DNA of 64,000 bases from Methylobacterium longum (GTDB taxonomy: Bacteria; Pseudomonadota; Alphaproteobacteria; Rhizobiales; Beijerinckiaceae): NCBI RefSeq assembly GCF_022179385.1, contig NZ_BPQS01000007.1, positions 1 to 64,000 on the forward strand, given 5' to 3'. Below are positions 9,749-18,140 of this stretch, one piece after another; position 1 is the first letter of the stretch; every line of letters begins with the position of its first letter. The notes beneath the pieces were generated by a model. The model saw only the letters and a list, made by a program, of their open reading frames with translations. It was not told the DNA's origin and did not search any database. The position numbers and the translations under genes are program-made.

Positions 9749-10024
9749 ATGACCGAACCGAGCCGCCCGAGAGTGAAGTACGTGATCGGGCCCGACGGCA
9801 GCCCCCTTACGATCGCGGACCTGCCGCCGCCCAGCACCCGCCGGTGGGTGATCCGCCGCAAGGCCGAGGTCGTGGCGGCCGTGCGCGGCGGCCTCCTCAG
9901 CCTGGAGGAGGCCTGCAAGCGCTACACGCTGACCACCGAGGAATTCCTGAGCTGGCAGTTCTCCATCGACCAGCACGGGCTGGCCGGTCTGCGGACCACC
10001 CGGATCCAGCACTACCGGCACTGA
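9749..10024 (+). CDS. sciP: SciP-like CtrA inhibitory protein (DUF1153)
   Basis: The 91-residue protein matches the Caulobacter SciP family closely: YVIGPDGSPLTIADLPPP, then RRKAEVVAAVRGGLLSLEEA, RYTLTTEEFLSWQ and a C-terminal HGLAGLRTTRIQ. In Caulobacter, SciP binds CtrA and blocks its recruitment of RNA polymerase to cell-cycle and flagellar promoters. The start is at the ATG in position 9749; the frame is open upstream to 9647, overlapping flgD, but homology begins here. It sits between flgD and fliF, and the fliF promoter carries a CtrA box, so the regulator lies next to a likely target. Confidence 0.92.
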   Translation: MTEPSRPRVKYVIGPDGSPLTIADLPPPSTRRWVIRRKAEVVAAVRGGLLSLEEACKRYTLTTEEFLSWQFSIDQHGLAGLRTTRIQHYRH

Positions 10025-10218
10025 TGCTGAGCCCTTGAGACGCGCGACGTCATCGGGGACTCCGCTGCGCGGTCACGCGACGACGGTGTGGCCGCCGTCG
10101 CGAGCGCCCGATCCGGACGCCGCGGATGCGGTTCGACGACCATTCCCGGTGCTCTCGAAGCCGCGTCCGTACCCCGGGCGCGGCTTTACGCGTTCCAGCG
10201 CCCCGTCGAGGCCCGGCA

Positions 10219-10233
10219 TTAACGCCCCGCTAA
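10219..10233 (+). promoter_or_regulatory. Near-consensus CtrA box upstream of fliF
   Basis: TTAA-N7-CTAA, followed by CC, lies 62 bases before the fliF start codon. The CtrA consensus in Caulobacter is TTAA-N7-TTAA, so this is seven of eight specified bases. CtrA control of the fliF operon is established in Caulobacter, and its antagonist SciP is encoded just upstream. Confidence 0.65.
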
Positions 10234-10294
10234 CCATGGACCGGGCAATTTCTGCCGAGCCGGCCGAACAGCCTCGCCCCGCGTTCAGAGTGCA

Positions 10295-11938
10295 GTGAAC
10301 CCCGCCGTGAAGCCGGTCCTCGATCTCGTCACGAAGCTCGGACCGGCCCGCATCGCCGCCATGGCGGCGGTGACCCTGACGCTCATCGGCTTCTTCGCCT
10401 TCATCATCCTGCGGGTTTCGCGCCCCGACATGGGCGTGCTGTTCTCCGACCTGTCGATGCAGGACTCGGCCGCGGTGGTCCGCGAACTCGACGCCCGCGG
10501 CATCCGCTACGAGACCAAGGGCGAGGCGGGCCAGACCATCATGGCCCCACGCCCCGACCTCGCGAAGCTGCGCATGGACCTCGCCGGCAAGGGCCTGCCG
10601 GTGCAGGGCGGGGTCGGCTACGAGATCTTCGACAAGGGCGACGCGTTCTCGTCCACCAACTTCGTGCAGAACGTGAACCACCTGCGCGCCCTCGAGGGGG
10701 AACTCGCCCGCTCGATCCGGGCGATCGGCCGGGTCCAGGCGGCGCGCGTCCACCTCGTCCTGCCCGAGCGCCGCCTGTTCGAGCGCGACCGGGAGACCCC
10801 GAGCGCCGCCATCGTCCTGAAGCTGATGGGCGACCTCGACGCCGGCCAAGTGCGGGCGATCCGCCACCTCGCGGCCTCCGCGGTCGAGGGCCTGAAGCCC
10901 GACCGCGTCTCCATCGTCGATGAGCGCGGCCGACTGCTCGCCGACGGCGCGAAGGGCGCCGAGGCGGACGCCGCCAGCGGCTTCGAGGACCGGCAGATCA
11001 CCCTGGAGCGTCGCCTGCGCGGCCAGATCGAGGACGTGGTCGCCGGGATCGTGGGACCGGGTCGCGCCCGGGTGCAGGTCAACGCGGAGCTCGACCTCAA
11101 CCGAATCGAGAGCCGGTCCGAGACCTTCGATCCCGAGAGCCGGGTGGTCCGCTCCGCGCAGACCCGCACCGAATCGGCGCTGACCGCCAACGCCGACGGA
11201 CAGGTGAGCGTCGGCAACGAGCTGCCGGGCGCCAATGGCGGCGACAAGGCCCCCGCACCGAAGGACGCGACCAACAAGAACGAGGAGACGACGAACTACG
11301 AGATCTCCCGCGTCACCAAGACCGAGGTCGCCGAGGGCGGGCGGATCAAGCGCCTCTCGGTGGCGGTGGTGGTCGACGGCGTCTACGCCGTCGCGCCCGA
11401 CGGCAAGCAGACCTACAGCCCCCGCGCCCCAGCCGAGATCGAGCGGATCACCGCGCTCGTGCGCAGCGCCGTCGGTTTCGACAAGGCGCGCGGCGACCAG
11501 ATCGAGGTGGTGAACCTGCGCTTCGCGGAAGCGCCGAGCGTGCCGCAATTCACCGAGCCGTCGCTGATGCAGTCGCTCCTCGCCCCCACCAAGGAGGACG
11601 TACTGCGCGTGGCCGAGCTCGGCGTGCTGGCGCTCCTGACCCTGATCGTCCTCCTCACCGTGGTGCGGCCGCTGGTGCGCCAGGTGCTGGCGCCCGTGCC
11701 GTCGCCGCCGTCGCTCGCCGGCCCCGGGATGGGGATCGCCGGCGAGGCGTCCGTGATCGCGGGTCCCGGCGCCACCGTCACGGTGATCGACCGGGACAGC
11801 CCGACCGCGCGGCTGATGGAGTTCGCCAAGATCAACGGTCAGGTCCAGGCCGAGACGGTCCAGCGCGTGGTCGACATGGTCCGGGCGAGCCCGTCCGAGA
11901 CCGTCGAGGTGCTGCGCACCTGGATCCAGGAAGAGTGA
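10295..11938 (+). CDS. fliF: Flagellar MS-ring protein FliF
   Basis: FliF forms the MS ring in the inner membrane, the platform for the switch complex and export apparatus. The 547-residue protein has transmembrane helix 1 near residues 22-42, the ring-building (YscJ/FliF) domain with GLPVQGGVGYEIFD, FVQNVNHLRALEGELARSI and VHLVLPER segments, and helix 2 near residues 438-460 (LGVLALLTLIVLLTVVRP). The C-terminal WIQEE tail fits the FliG-binding end. The start is GTG at 10295. It is the first gene of the fliF-fliG-fliH-fliN-flbD operon. Confidence 0.95.
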   Translation: MNPAVKPVLDLVTKLGPARIAAMAAVTLTLIGFFAFIILRVSRPDMGVLFSDLSMQDSAAVVRELDARGIRYETKGEAGQTIMAPRPDLAKLRMDLAGKGLPVQGGVGYEIFDKGDAFSSTNFVQNVNHLRALEGELARSIRAIGRVQAARVHLVLPERRLFERDRETPSAAIVLKLMGDLDAGQVRAIRHLAASAVEGLKPDRVSIVDERGRLLADGAKGAEADAASGFEDRQITLERRLRGQIEDVVAGIVGPGRARVQVNAELDLNRIESRSETFDPESRVVRSAQTRTESALTANADGQVSVGNELPGANGGDKAPAPKDATNKNEETTNYEISRVTKTEVAEGGRIKRLSVAVVVDGVYAVAPDGKQTYSPRAPAEIERITALVRSAVGFDKARGDQIEVVNLRFAEAPSVPQFTEPSLMQSLLAPTKEDVLRVAELGVLALLTLIVLLTVVRPLVRQVLAPVPSPPSLAGPGMGIAGEASVIAGPGATVTVIDRDSPTARLMEFAKINGQVQAETVQRVVDMVRASPSETVEVLRTWIQEE

Positions 11939-11963
11939 CGCGTCGGGAGTCGAGGGCAGCACG

Positions 11964-13034
11964 ATGGCGGGCGGTATGGCGGCGGGTATGACGGCAGGTC
12001 TTGCGAACAGCCTCGCGACGGCGGGCGGCGATTCGTTCGCGTCGATGCCCGGTCCCCAGCGCGCGGCCGCGCTCCTCCTGATGCTCGGCGAGGAGGAAGG
12101 CGCGCCGATCTGGCAGATGCTGGAAGAGGAGGAGATCAAGAAGGTCAGCCACGCGATGGTCCAGCTCGGCACGCTGGAGGCCGCGACCGTCGAGCGGCTG
12201 ATCATCGAGTTCGTGACGAAGCTCGGCAACAGTGGCGGCATCTCGTCGAATTTCGAGCGGACCGAGGCGCTACTCCTGAAGATCTTCCCCAGCGATCAGG
12301 TCTCGCTGATCATGGCGGAGATCAAGGGCGCGTCCGGAAAGCGCGTCTGGGCCTCGATCGCCCAGGTGGACCCCGAGATCCTCGCCTCGTTCCTGCGCAA
12401 CGAGTACCCGCAGACCGTGGCGGTGGTGCTCTCGCGGGTGCGGGCCGACTACGCCGCCAAGGTGCTGACCATCCTGCCCGAGGACTTCGCCATCGACTGC
12501 CTCAACCGGATGCTGCGCATGGAGACCGTGCAGAAGGAGGCGCTGCGCCACATCGAGGAGACCCTGCGGGTCGAGTTCGTATCGACCATCGCGCAGACCC
12601 AGCGCCGCGACGCCCACGAGATGATGGCCGACGTGTTCAACGCCTTCGACCGGCAGACGGAAGGCCGGTTCCTCGCCGCCCTCGATCAGGCCAACCGCGG
12701 CTCGGCCAAGCGCATCCGCGAGCTGATGTTCACCTTCGAGGACCTGCTGAAGCTCGATTCGGGCAGCGTCCAGACGCTGATGCGCTCGGTCGACAACGAC
12801 ACGCTCTGCCGCGCCCTGAAGGGCGGCAACGAGACGACCCGGGCCTTCTTCATGAAGCAGATGTCGACCCGCGCGGCCAAGAATCTCACGGACGAGATGG
12901 CCGCCCTCGGGCCGGTCCGGCTCAAGGAAGTCGACGAGGCGCAGGCCAAGATGACCGAGATCGCCAAGGACCTCGCCGAGAAGGGCGAGATCATGATCGC
13001 CAAAAATAGCGCCGAGGAGGAGTTGGTCTATTGA
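11964..13034 (+). CDS. fliG: Flagellar motor switch protein FliG
   Basis: FliG couples the rotor to the MotA/B stator and sets rotation direction. The 356-residue protein shows the N-terminal FliF-binding domain (AAALLLMLGEEEGAPIW), the middle domain (FLRNEYPQTVAVVLSRV) with its EHPQ-like position reading EYPQ, and the torque-generating C-terminal domain (MFTFEDLLKLD, MSTRAAKNLTDEM). It begins 25 bases after fliF and its last codons overlap the fliH start. Confidence 0.95.
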   Translation: MAGGMAAGMTAGLANSLATAGGDSFASMPGPQRAAALLLMLGEEEGAPIWQMLEEEEIKKVSHAMVQLGTLEAATVERLIIEFVTKLGNSGGISSNFERTEALLLKIFPSDQVSLIMAEIKGASGKRVWASIAQVDPEILASFLRNEYPQTVAVVLSRVRADYAAKVLTILPEDFAIDCLNRMLRMETVQKEALRHIEETLRVEFVSTIAQTQRRDAHEMMADVFNAFDRQTEGRFLAALDQANRGSAKRIRELMFTFEDLLKLDSGSVQTLMRSVDNDTLCRALKGGNETTRAFFMKQMSTRAAKNLTDEMAALGPVRLKEVDEAQAKMTEIAKDLAEKGEIMIAKNSAEEELVY

Positions 13035-13642
13035 GCGCCCAAGCCTCCCGGAGCGCGAAGCCGTTCCTGTTCGAGACCGATTTCCGCAGCGCCCGCCCGA
13101 GCCCCGAGGCGCAGCGCGCCGCCGAGGCCGCCGCCCGCACCGAGGCGGAGGCGCATGCCCGCGGCCTGCAGGAGGGGCGCGCTCAGGCCGAGGCGCAGGC
13201 GCAGGGTCGCCTCGCCGACGCTATGACCCGCCTCGCCCTCGCCGCCGCGGGCCTCATCGCCCAGGCCGACGCCCGCGACACCGAGCGTGAGGCCCAGGCC
13301 GTCGAGGTGGCCATGCTGATCGCCCGCAAGGTGGCGGGCGATGCGCTGGACGCCGCCCCCCTCGCGGGCATCGGCGAGGCGGCGCGCACCGCGCTCCAGC
13401 ACCTGCGCGGGGTGCCCCACCTCGTGGTGCGCGTGCATGACGGCCTCGTCGAGGAGGCCGAAGCCCTGGTGAAGCGCCTCGCGCGCGAGCGCGGCTACGA
13501 GGGCCGCCTCGTGGTCCTGGGCGACCCCGACATGGCGGCGGGCGACGCCCGCATCGAATGGGCGGACGGCGGCATCGTGCGGGAGCGCGCCCGCATCGAG
13601 GCGTCCGTCCTCGACGCCCTCGGCCTGACCCCGAGATTCTGA
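13031..13642 (+). CDS. fliH: Flagellar export protein FliH (FlbE-type)
   Basis: The 203-residue protein occupies the position of fliH/flbE in the Caulobacter operon. It has an Ala/Glu/Arg-rich amphipathic helical N-terminal half with the GLQEGRAQAEAQAQG pattern typical of FliH, and a C-terminal domain containing LVVRVHDGLVEEAEAL and ARIEWADGGI, the latter a FliH hallmark. FliH regulates the FliI ATPase that delivers export substrates. Translation starts at TTG in 13031-13033, overlapping the fliG TGA by four bases, so coupling is likely. Confidence 0.9.
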   Translation: MSAQASRSAKPFLFETDFRSARPSPEAQRAAEAAARTEAEAHARGLQEGRAQAEAQAQGRLADAMTRLALAAAGLIAQADARDTEREAQAVEVAMLIARKVAGDALDAAPLAGIGEAARTALQHLRGVPHLVVRVHDGLVEEAEALVKRLARERGYEGRLVVLGDPDMAAGDARIEWADGGIVRERARIEASVLDALGLTPRF

Positions 13643-13652
13643 AGGAACCCGG

Positions 13653-13985
13653 ATGTCCGACGATTTCAGCCTGCCTCAGCTCGGCGAGCACGACCCGGAC
13701 TACGTGGGCGAGTCGATCCGCGATGCGCCCACGACCCCGAAATCCGCGTCCGACCTGGAGCAGCTCTTCGACGTGCCCGTGATGGTCTCGGCGGTGCTCG
13801 GCTCCGCCCGGATGCCGATCGGCGACCTGCTGCGGCTGGCCCCCGGCGCGGTGCTCGAACTCGACCGGAAGGTGGGCGAGGCGATCGACGTGTTCGTCAA
13901 CAACCGGCTCGTCGCCCGCGGCGAGGTGGTCCTCGTGGAGGACCGGCTCGGGGTGACGATGACCGAGATCGTCAAGGGTGACTGA
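13653..13985 (+). CDS. fliN: Flagellar motor switch protein FliN
   Basis: The 110-residue protein consists of a short acidic N-terminus followed by a SpoA/SurfaceAntigen domain: FDVPVMVSAVLGSARMPIGD, LLRLAPGAVLELDRKVGE, IDVFVNNRLVARGEVVLVED. FliN forms the bottom of the C ring and binds FliH. The length and spacing (ten bases after fliH) fit the operon. Confidence 0.95.
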   Translation: MSDDFSLPQLGEHDPDYVGESIRDAPTTPKSASDLEQLFDVPVMVSAVLGSARMPIGDLLRLAPGAVLELDRKVGEAIDVFVNNRLVARGEVVLVEDRLGVTMTEIVKGD

Positions 13986-14045
13986 GGTTTCGGCTGCGGC
14001 GCCGGTGACGGCCGTCCGCGCCACGCGCTTTGAAAGGGACGAACC

Positions 14046-15407
14046 ATGCGGCTCCTGATGATCGGGCGGCTCAACGGCGAGCTGATCACCGCCTCGAAGA
14101 TCGCCATGCAGCGCGGGGCCACCGTGACGCAGGCCGATGCCGTGCCGCAGGGCCTCAACGTCCTGCGCGCCCGGGGCGCCGACCTGATCATGATCGACGT
14201 CTCGCTGCCGATCCGCGACCTGGTCACCGCGCTGGAGGCGGAGCGGATCCGCACGCCGGTGGTCGCCTGCGGGGTCTCGGCGGACGCGGAGGCCGCCGTT
14301 GCGGCGATCCGGGCCGGCGCGAAGGAGTACATCCCGCTCCCGCCCGATCCCGAGATGATCGCCGCGGTGCTGGAGGCGGTCACCACCGACCGCGCCGCCT
14401 TCGTCTGGCGGGACCCGTCGATGGAGCGGGTGGTCAAGCTCGCCGAGCAGGTCGCCCGGTCCGAGGCCTCCGTGCTGATCACCGGCGAAAGCGGCACCGG
14501 CAAGGAGGTGCTGGCCCGCCACGTCCACCAGAAGTCCAACCGGGCGGGCAAGCCCTTCGTGTCGGTCAACTGCGCGGCGATCCCCGAGGCCCTGCTCGAA
14601 TCCGAGCTGTTCGGCCACGAGAAGGGGGCGTTCACCGGCGCCGTCGCCCGGCGCATCGGCCGCTTCGAGGAGGCCAACGGCGGCACGCTGCTGCTGGACG
14701 AGATCTCGGAGATGGACGTGCGCCTGCAGTCGAAGCTGCTGCGGGCGTTGCAGGAGCGGGTGATCGACCGGGTCGGCGGCACGGCGCCCGTGCGGGTCGA
14801 CATCCGCGTGCTGGCCACCTCGAACCGCAACCTCGTGGAGGAGGTCCGCAAGGGCACGTTCCGCGAGGACCTGTTCTACCGGCTGAACGTCGTGTCCCTG
14901 AAGCTGCCGCCGCTCCGCGAGCGCCCGGCCGACATCCTCGAGCTCGCCCACCATTTCGCCCGCAAATACGCCGCCGTGAACGGCGTGCCGGTCCGCCCCC
15001 TCTCCGCGGAGGCCCGGGCCCTGGTGTTGAAGAACCCCTGGCGCGGCAACGTCCGCGAGCTGGAGAACACCCTGCACCGGGCGGTGCTGCTGGCCTCGGG
15101 CGAGGCGATCGGCTCCGACGCGATCCTCTCGCCGGAGGGCGAGGCCTTCGCGGCCGAGGGGCCGGCGGCGCGCGCCGCACAGGTTGCGGAGGCGGCGACG
15201 CGGGGCCTGGTGGGGCGGACGGTGGCGCAGGTCGAGTGCGACCTGATCCTCGACACGCTGGACCATTGCCTCGGCAATCGCACCCACGCGGCCAAGATCC
15301 TCGGGATCTCGATCCGGACCCTGCGCAACAAGCTCAACGAGTACGTCTCGGCGGGCCTCGACGTGGCCGAACCCGGCAGCATCCGCGCGAGCGCGGCCTG
15401 CGGGTAG
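14046..15407 (+). CDS. flbD: Sigma-54-dependent flagellar regulator FlbD
   Basis: FlbD activates late flagellar genes with RpoN and represses fliF in Caulobacter. The 453-residue protein has an N-terminal receiver-like domain (residues 1-115, with IMIDVSLP at the phospho-acceptor position), an AAA+ domain with Walker A GESGTGKE (about 146-153), the sigma-54 contact loop GAFTGA, Walker B LLLDEISEMD and arginine-finger region FREDLFYRLNV. A C-terminal Fis-type helix-turn-helix (HAAKILGISIRTLRNKLNEY) follows. Gene order fliF-fliG-fliH-fliN-flbD matches Caulobacter exactly. The receiver domain lacks the usual N-terminal acidic pair, as is known for FlbD, so control is probably not by ordinary phosphorylation. 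Confidence 0.93.
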   Translation: MRLLMIGRLNGELITASKIAMQRGATVTQADAVPQGLNVLRARGADLIMIDVSLPIRDLVTALEAERIRTPVVACGVSADAEAAVAAIRAGAKEYIPLPPDPEMIAAVLEAVTTDRAAFVWRDPSMERVVKLAEQVARSEASVLITGESGTGKEVLARHVHQKSNRAGKPFVSVNCAAIPEALLESELFGHEKGAFTGAVARRIGRFEEANGGTLLLDEISEMDVRLQSKLLRALQERVIDRVGGTAPVRVDIRVLATSNRNLVEEVRKGTFREDLFYRLNVVSLKLPPLRERPADILELAHHFARKYAAVNGVPVRPLSAEARALVLKNPWRGNVRELENTLHRAVLLASGEAIGSDAILSPEGEAFAAEGPAARAAQVAEAATRGLVGRTVAQVECDLILDTLDHCLGNRTHAAKILGISIRTLRNKLNEYVSAGLDVAEPGSIRASAACG

Positions 15408-15711
15408 GCATACGCCGCACGGGCGCATCGGTTCGGACGGCGGAGCCGGGACGAGGCCGTGATGCCCTGCCGGATCGGGCTGCAGCGCGCCACGAGCGCG
15501 TTCCGCGGCCCCTGCCTCGGGTCGCGGCGACCGCGTCGGCGCGCCTCGAAGGCGGGCTCCCGCCGACCGCGCGGTCCCCGGAGCGCTCCTTCGCGGCCCC
15601 GCCTGAGGCGGATCGGACAGCCGTCCGGAGTCTTCCCGGTGTCGGGCGGTGGATCGTGACGGTGCCGCCGGGCCCGGCTCCGCGCCCCCGTTCAGACGCC
15701 TGACCGGCGCC
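15408..15711. other. Intergenic region between convergent genes
   Basis: About 300 bases separate flbD from the convergent small gene. Only Arg/Pro-rich shadow frames are present and I see no strong hairpin followed by a T run. Confidence 0.4.
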
Positions 15712-15996
15712 CTACCGCTTCCGGCCCTGCGCGGCCTTGGCGTCGGCGTTCTGCGCCGCGAAGGCCTCTTCGAGCTTGCGGAGCGACTGGAAGCGGGCGA
15801 CGTCCCCCTCGATGTCGCGGATCGTCTCCTCGACGAGGTGGCGCTGGAGCGTCACCCGCGGGTCCTCGGGGGGCAGTGCCTCGCGCTCCTGCAAGCGGAG
15901 CACGGCCTGCCGCACGACGGAGTAGACCGCCTCGCGCTCCTCCCGGGTCATCGACGGCTGGATCGCCTTCGCGACGAGATCGGAGAAATCCGACAT
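15712..15996 (-). CDS. Conserved-looking hypothetical protein, 94 residues
   Basis: The protein is predicted to be almost entirely alpha-helical, with an acidic and basic heptad-like pattern (TREEREAVYSVVRQAVLRL, then HLVEETIRDIEGDVARF). It ends in a lysine/arginine tail and has no signal peptide or membrane segment. Codon use is ordinary for the window. I do not recognise a family. It is transcribed leftward, away from the polysaccharide-type gene's start but in the same direction, with 98 bases between them. Confidence 0.7.
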   Translation of the reverse strand: MSDFSDLVAKAIQPSMTREEREAVYSVVRQAVLRLQEREALPPEDPRVTLQRHLVEETIRDIEGDVARFQSLRKLEEAFAAQNADAKAAQGRKR

Positions 15997-16094
15997 GGAC
16001 GGTTAGACTTCGCTCTTTCACCGGGCCGCCCGGAGAGCCGGGCCGCCTTCCTCTACAGACCGCGCCGCGCGGGATCCAGATCCCGCCTGGAGGC

Positions 16095-17402
16095 CTACAT
16101 TCTCTGGTCGCGGACACCCGCGATCAGGAGGGCCGAGGAACTCCAGATCACCAGGAAGCAGAAGAACGACACGATGAGGGTGTGCCACCGCTCGGGATAG
16201 AGGCTGTCGGTGGGCAGAACCGGCGGCACGAAGGTCGCCAGGAAGATGTGCTGCTTGGTGGCCGAGACGCGGGCGCGGTCGAGCAGCATGTGGGCCGATT
16301 CCTCCAGCTTCTCGGCGATGGTCCGCTCGACCATCAGACCCTCGTACTGGACCAGGGCCTCGGTCAGGTTCTGGCCGCCCGCCGTGCTGGCGCTGGTCAG
16401 CTCGGCCTGGAGCGCCTTCATCTGCTGCTCGATGGCCGCCAGGTTGGAGACGAGGACCTGGATGGAGCGCGAGCGATCGTCGAGGGTCGAGCCGCGAAGG
16501 ACCTGCAGGTCGTTCTCGGCCTTCAGCTTGTCCTTCCGGAGCAGCATCAGGGTCGTCATCGTCCCCTCCGCCGTCTTGATCGGGTCGATCACGCCCCACT
16601 GGTTGCGGAAGGTCTGCAGCGCGAGGTGGGCCTTGCGCAGGCGCTCCTGGGCGACGGTCGCGTCGGACTCGGCCTGGGTGACCATGTCGGCCTGCGCGCG
16701 CTTCGAGATGTCGTTGATCAGCGCCTCGGCGCGCGTCACCACCTCGCGGGCGATGGTGAGGGCGTCCTCGGGGGTGAAGGCGCGGATCGACAGGCGGATC
16801 ACGCCCGAGATCGAGTCGATATGCGCGTCGACGTGCTTGCGCCAGTACTTGGTGAGATCCTCGATCGGGTCGTTCGGGTTGAAGCGCGTCCAGAAATCGG
16901 CCTCGCTCCGCGAGAACATCTTCGATAGGCCGACGCTCTTCTCCAGCGCCTCGACCATCGTCTGACTGCTGATGTAGTCGCGGACGATGAAGCTGTCCTG
17001 GCTGTTGTGCTTCTGGATCAGGTTGGTGAACTGGCCGAGCGAGATGTTCTCCATCGGCTCGACGTTGCCGCGGACGGCGAACTGAGCCTCGGCCACGTAC
17101 TGGTTGGACGCGAAGGCGAACAGGTACAGGCCGACCACGAGCGTCGGCAGCAGCACGAACAGGCTGACGCGCCGGATGAGCCGCGAGCCGTAGCTCGACG
17201 TATCCTCCTGGCGGGGACGCAGGCCCGGCAGCTGCGTCCAGTCCAGGCGCGCGCGCACCGAGGCGACCAGCGCCCGGGCGGTACGCTTCTCCGGGATCGG
17301 CCGGATCGTCTCCGCGCTGCGCCGCAGCTCGGTCATCGGCGATGCGGTGAACGTCACGAGTTCAGCTTCGCGCGTGTCGTCCTTGACGTCGTCGAAGTTC
17401 AT
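16095..17402 (-). CDS. Capsule/polysaccharide export inner-membrane protein (KpsE/BexC/Wzz-like)
   Basis: The 435-residue protein has a cytoplasmic N-terminal extension of about 75 residues and a transmembrane helix near residues 78-100 (VSLFVLLPTLVVGLYLFAF). A long periplasmic coiled-coil segment follows (AQERLRKAHLALQTFRN and later helices), and a second helix lies near residues 405-428 just before the C-terminus. That two-helix, coiled-coil layout with FVPPVLPTDSLYPERW before the second helix is typical of BexC/CtrB/KpsE proteins that bridge ABC polysaccharide exporters to outer-membrane export proteins. No exporter partner genes are adjacent, so the polymer is unknown. Confidence 0.85.
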   Translation of the reverse strand: MNFDDVKDDTREAELVTFTASPMTELRRSAETIRPIPEKRTARALVASVRARLDWTQLPGLRPRQEDTSSYGSRLIRRVSLFVLLPTLVVGLYLFAFASNQYVAEAQFAVRGNVEPMENISLGQFTNLIQKHNSQDSFIVRDYISSQTMVEALEKSVGLSKMFSRSEADFWTRFNPNDPIEDLTKYWRKHVDAHIDSISGVIRLSIRAFTPEDALTIAREVVTRAEALINDISKRAQADMVTQAESDATVAQERLRKAHLALQTFRNQWGVIDPIKTAEGTMTTLMLLRKDKLKAENDLQVLRGSTLDDRSRSIQVLVSNLAAIEQQMKALQAELTSASTAGGQNLTEALVQYEGLMVERTIAEKLEESAHMLLDRARVSATKQHIFLATFVPPVLPTDSLYPERWHTLIVSFFCFLVIWSSSALLIAGVRDQRM

Positions 17403-17581
17403 CCGCTCATTGTTCCTGGATCTGCGCCGGTCCCGCTGCCGCGGCGCCGGCCTTAGGGCGACCCGTGCGCGGTACCGGGATCCCGTTCTTTTAGGCCCTT
17501 TTTATGGCGCCGATCCCCCCAGCCGCGCCGCGGCGACGGGCGACGTAGCCCGGCCCGGGTATCGCGGCCTACAGTCTCCGG

Positions 17582-18076
17582 ATGATGACAGACCCACGTT
17601 CAGCGAGCGGCGCGGAGGCCGGTCCGGCCAGGAGCTCGACCAGCGGTCCGGCCGGGGGCCGGGCCACGGGTGGGGCCGCGAAGTCGGCCAAGACGAAACT
17701 CACCGAGATCGTGGTCGTGTGCTCCAAATGCGCCAAGCGGCAGGGCCTCCCGGCCCGGTCCGTCCGCGCCCTCCTGAAGAAGGCCGGGAAGCGGGCCGCC
17801 GAGGCTGCGGGAGGCGGGCCCCGGAGGAAGCTCCGCATCGTCGAAACCGGGTGCCTCGGCCCCTGCCCGAAGCGGGCGGTGGCGGTCGCCACCGGCGCGA
17901 GCCTCGCGGCCGGCCGGGTCCTTCTCCTCGATCCCGAAGCGGATCCCCAGGCGGCCCTCGCCGCCATACTCGACCCCGTGCTCCCGCCGGCACGCCCGCG
18001 CAAATCCGTCCCCGAATTCGGCCCCATTACCGCTCTAGCGGCGGTACCGCCTGACGAATCGCCGCCGGGCCGTTGA
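17582..18076 (+). CDS. Thioredoxin-like (2Fe-2S) ferredoxin domain protein
   Basis: The 164-residue protein has a low-complexity first 40 residues, then a thioredoxin-like 2Fe-2S domain: VVVCSKCAKRQG near residue 48 and GCLGPCPKRAVAV near residue 95. The C-x2-C and C-x3-C pairs could ligate a 2Fe-2S cluster as in small shethna-type ferredoxins. A Pro-rich C-terminus follows. Two consecutive ATG codons (17582 and 17585) are both possible starts. The electron partner is unknown and the neighbours give no hint. Confidence 0.75.
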   Translation: MMTDPRSASGAEAGPARSSTSGPAGGRATGGAAKSAKTKLTEIVVVCSKCAKRQGLPARSVRALLKKAGKRAAEAAGGGPRRKLRIVETGCLGPCPKRAVAVATGASLAAGRVLLLDPEADPQAALAAILDPVLPPARPRKSVPEFGPITALAAVPPDESPPGR

Positions 18077-18140
18077 CCGGCTCGAACCTGGAGCGCCCGC
18101 GCTTGCCCACCCTCCGTCGCGCAACCCGCACACCCCGCCC

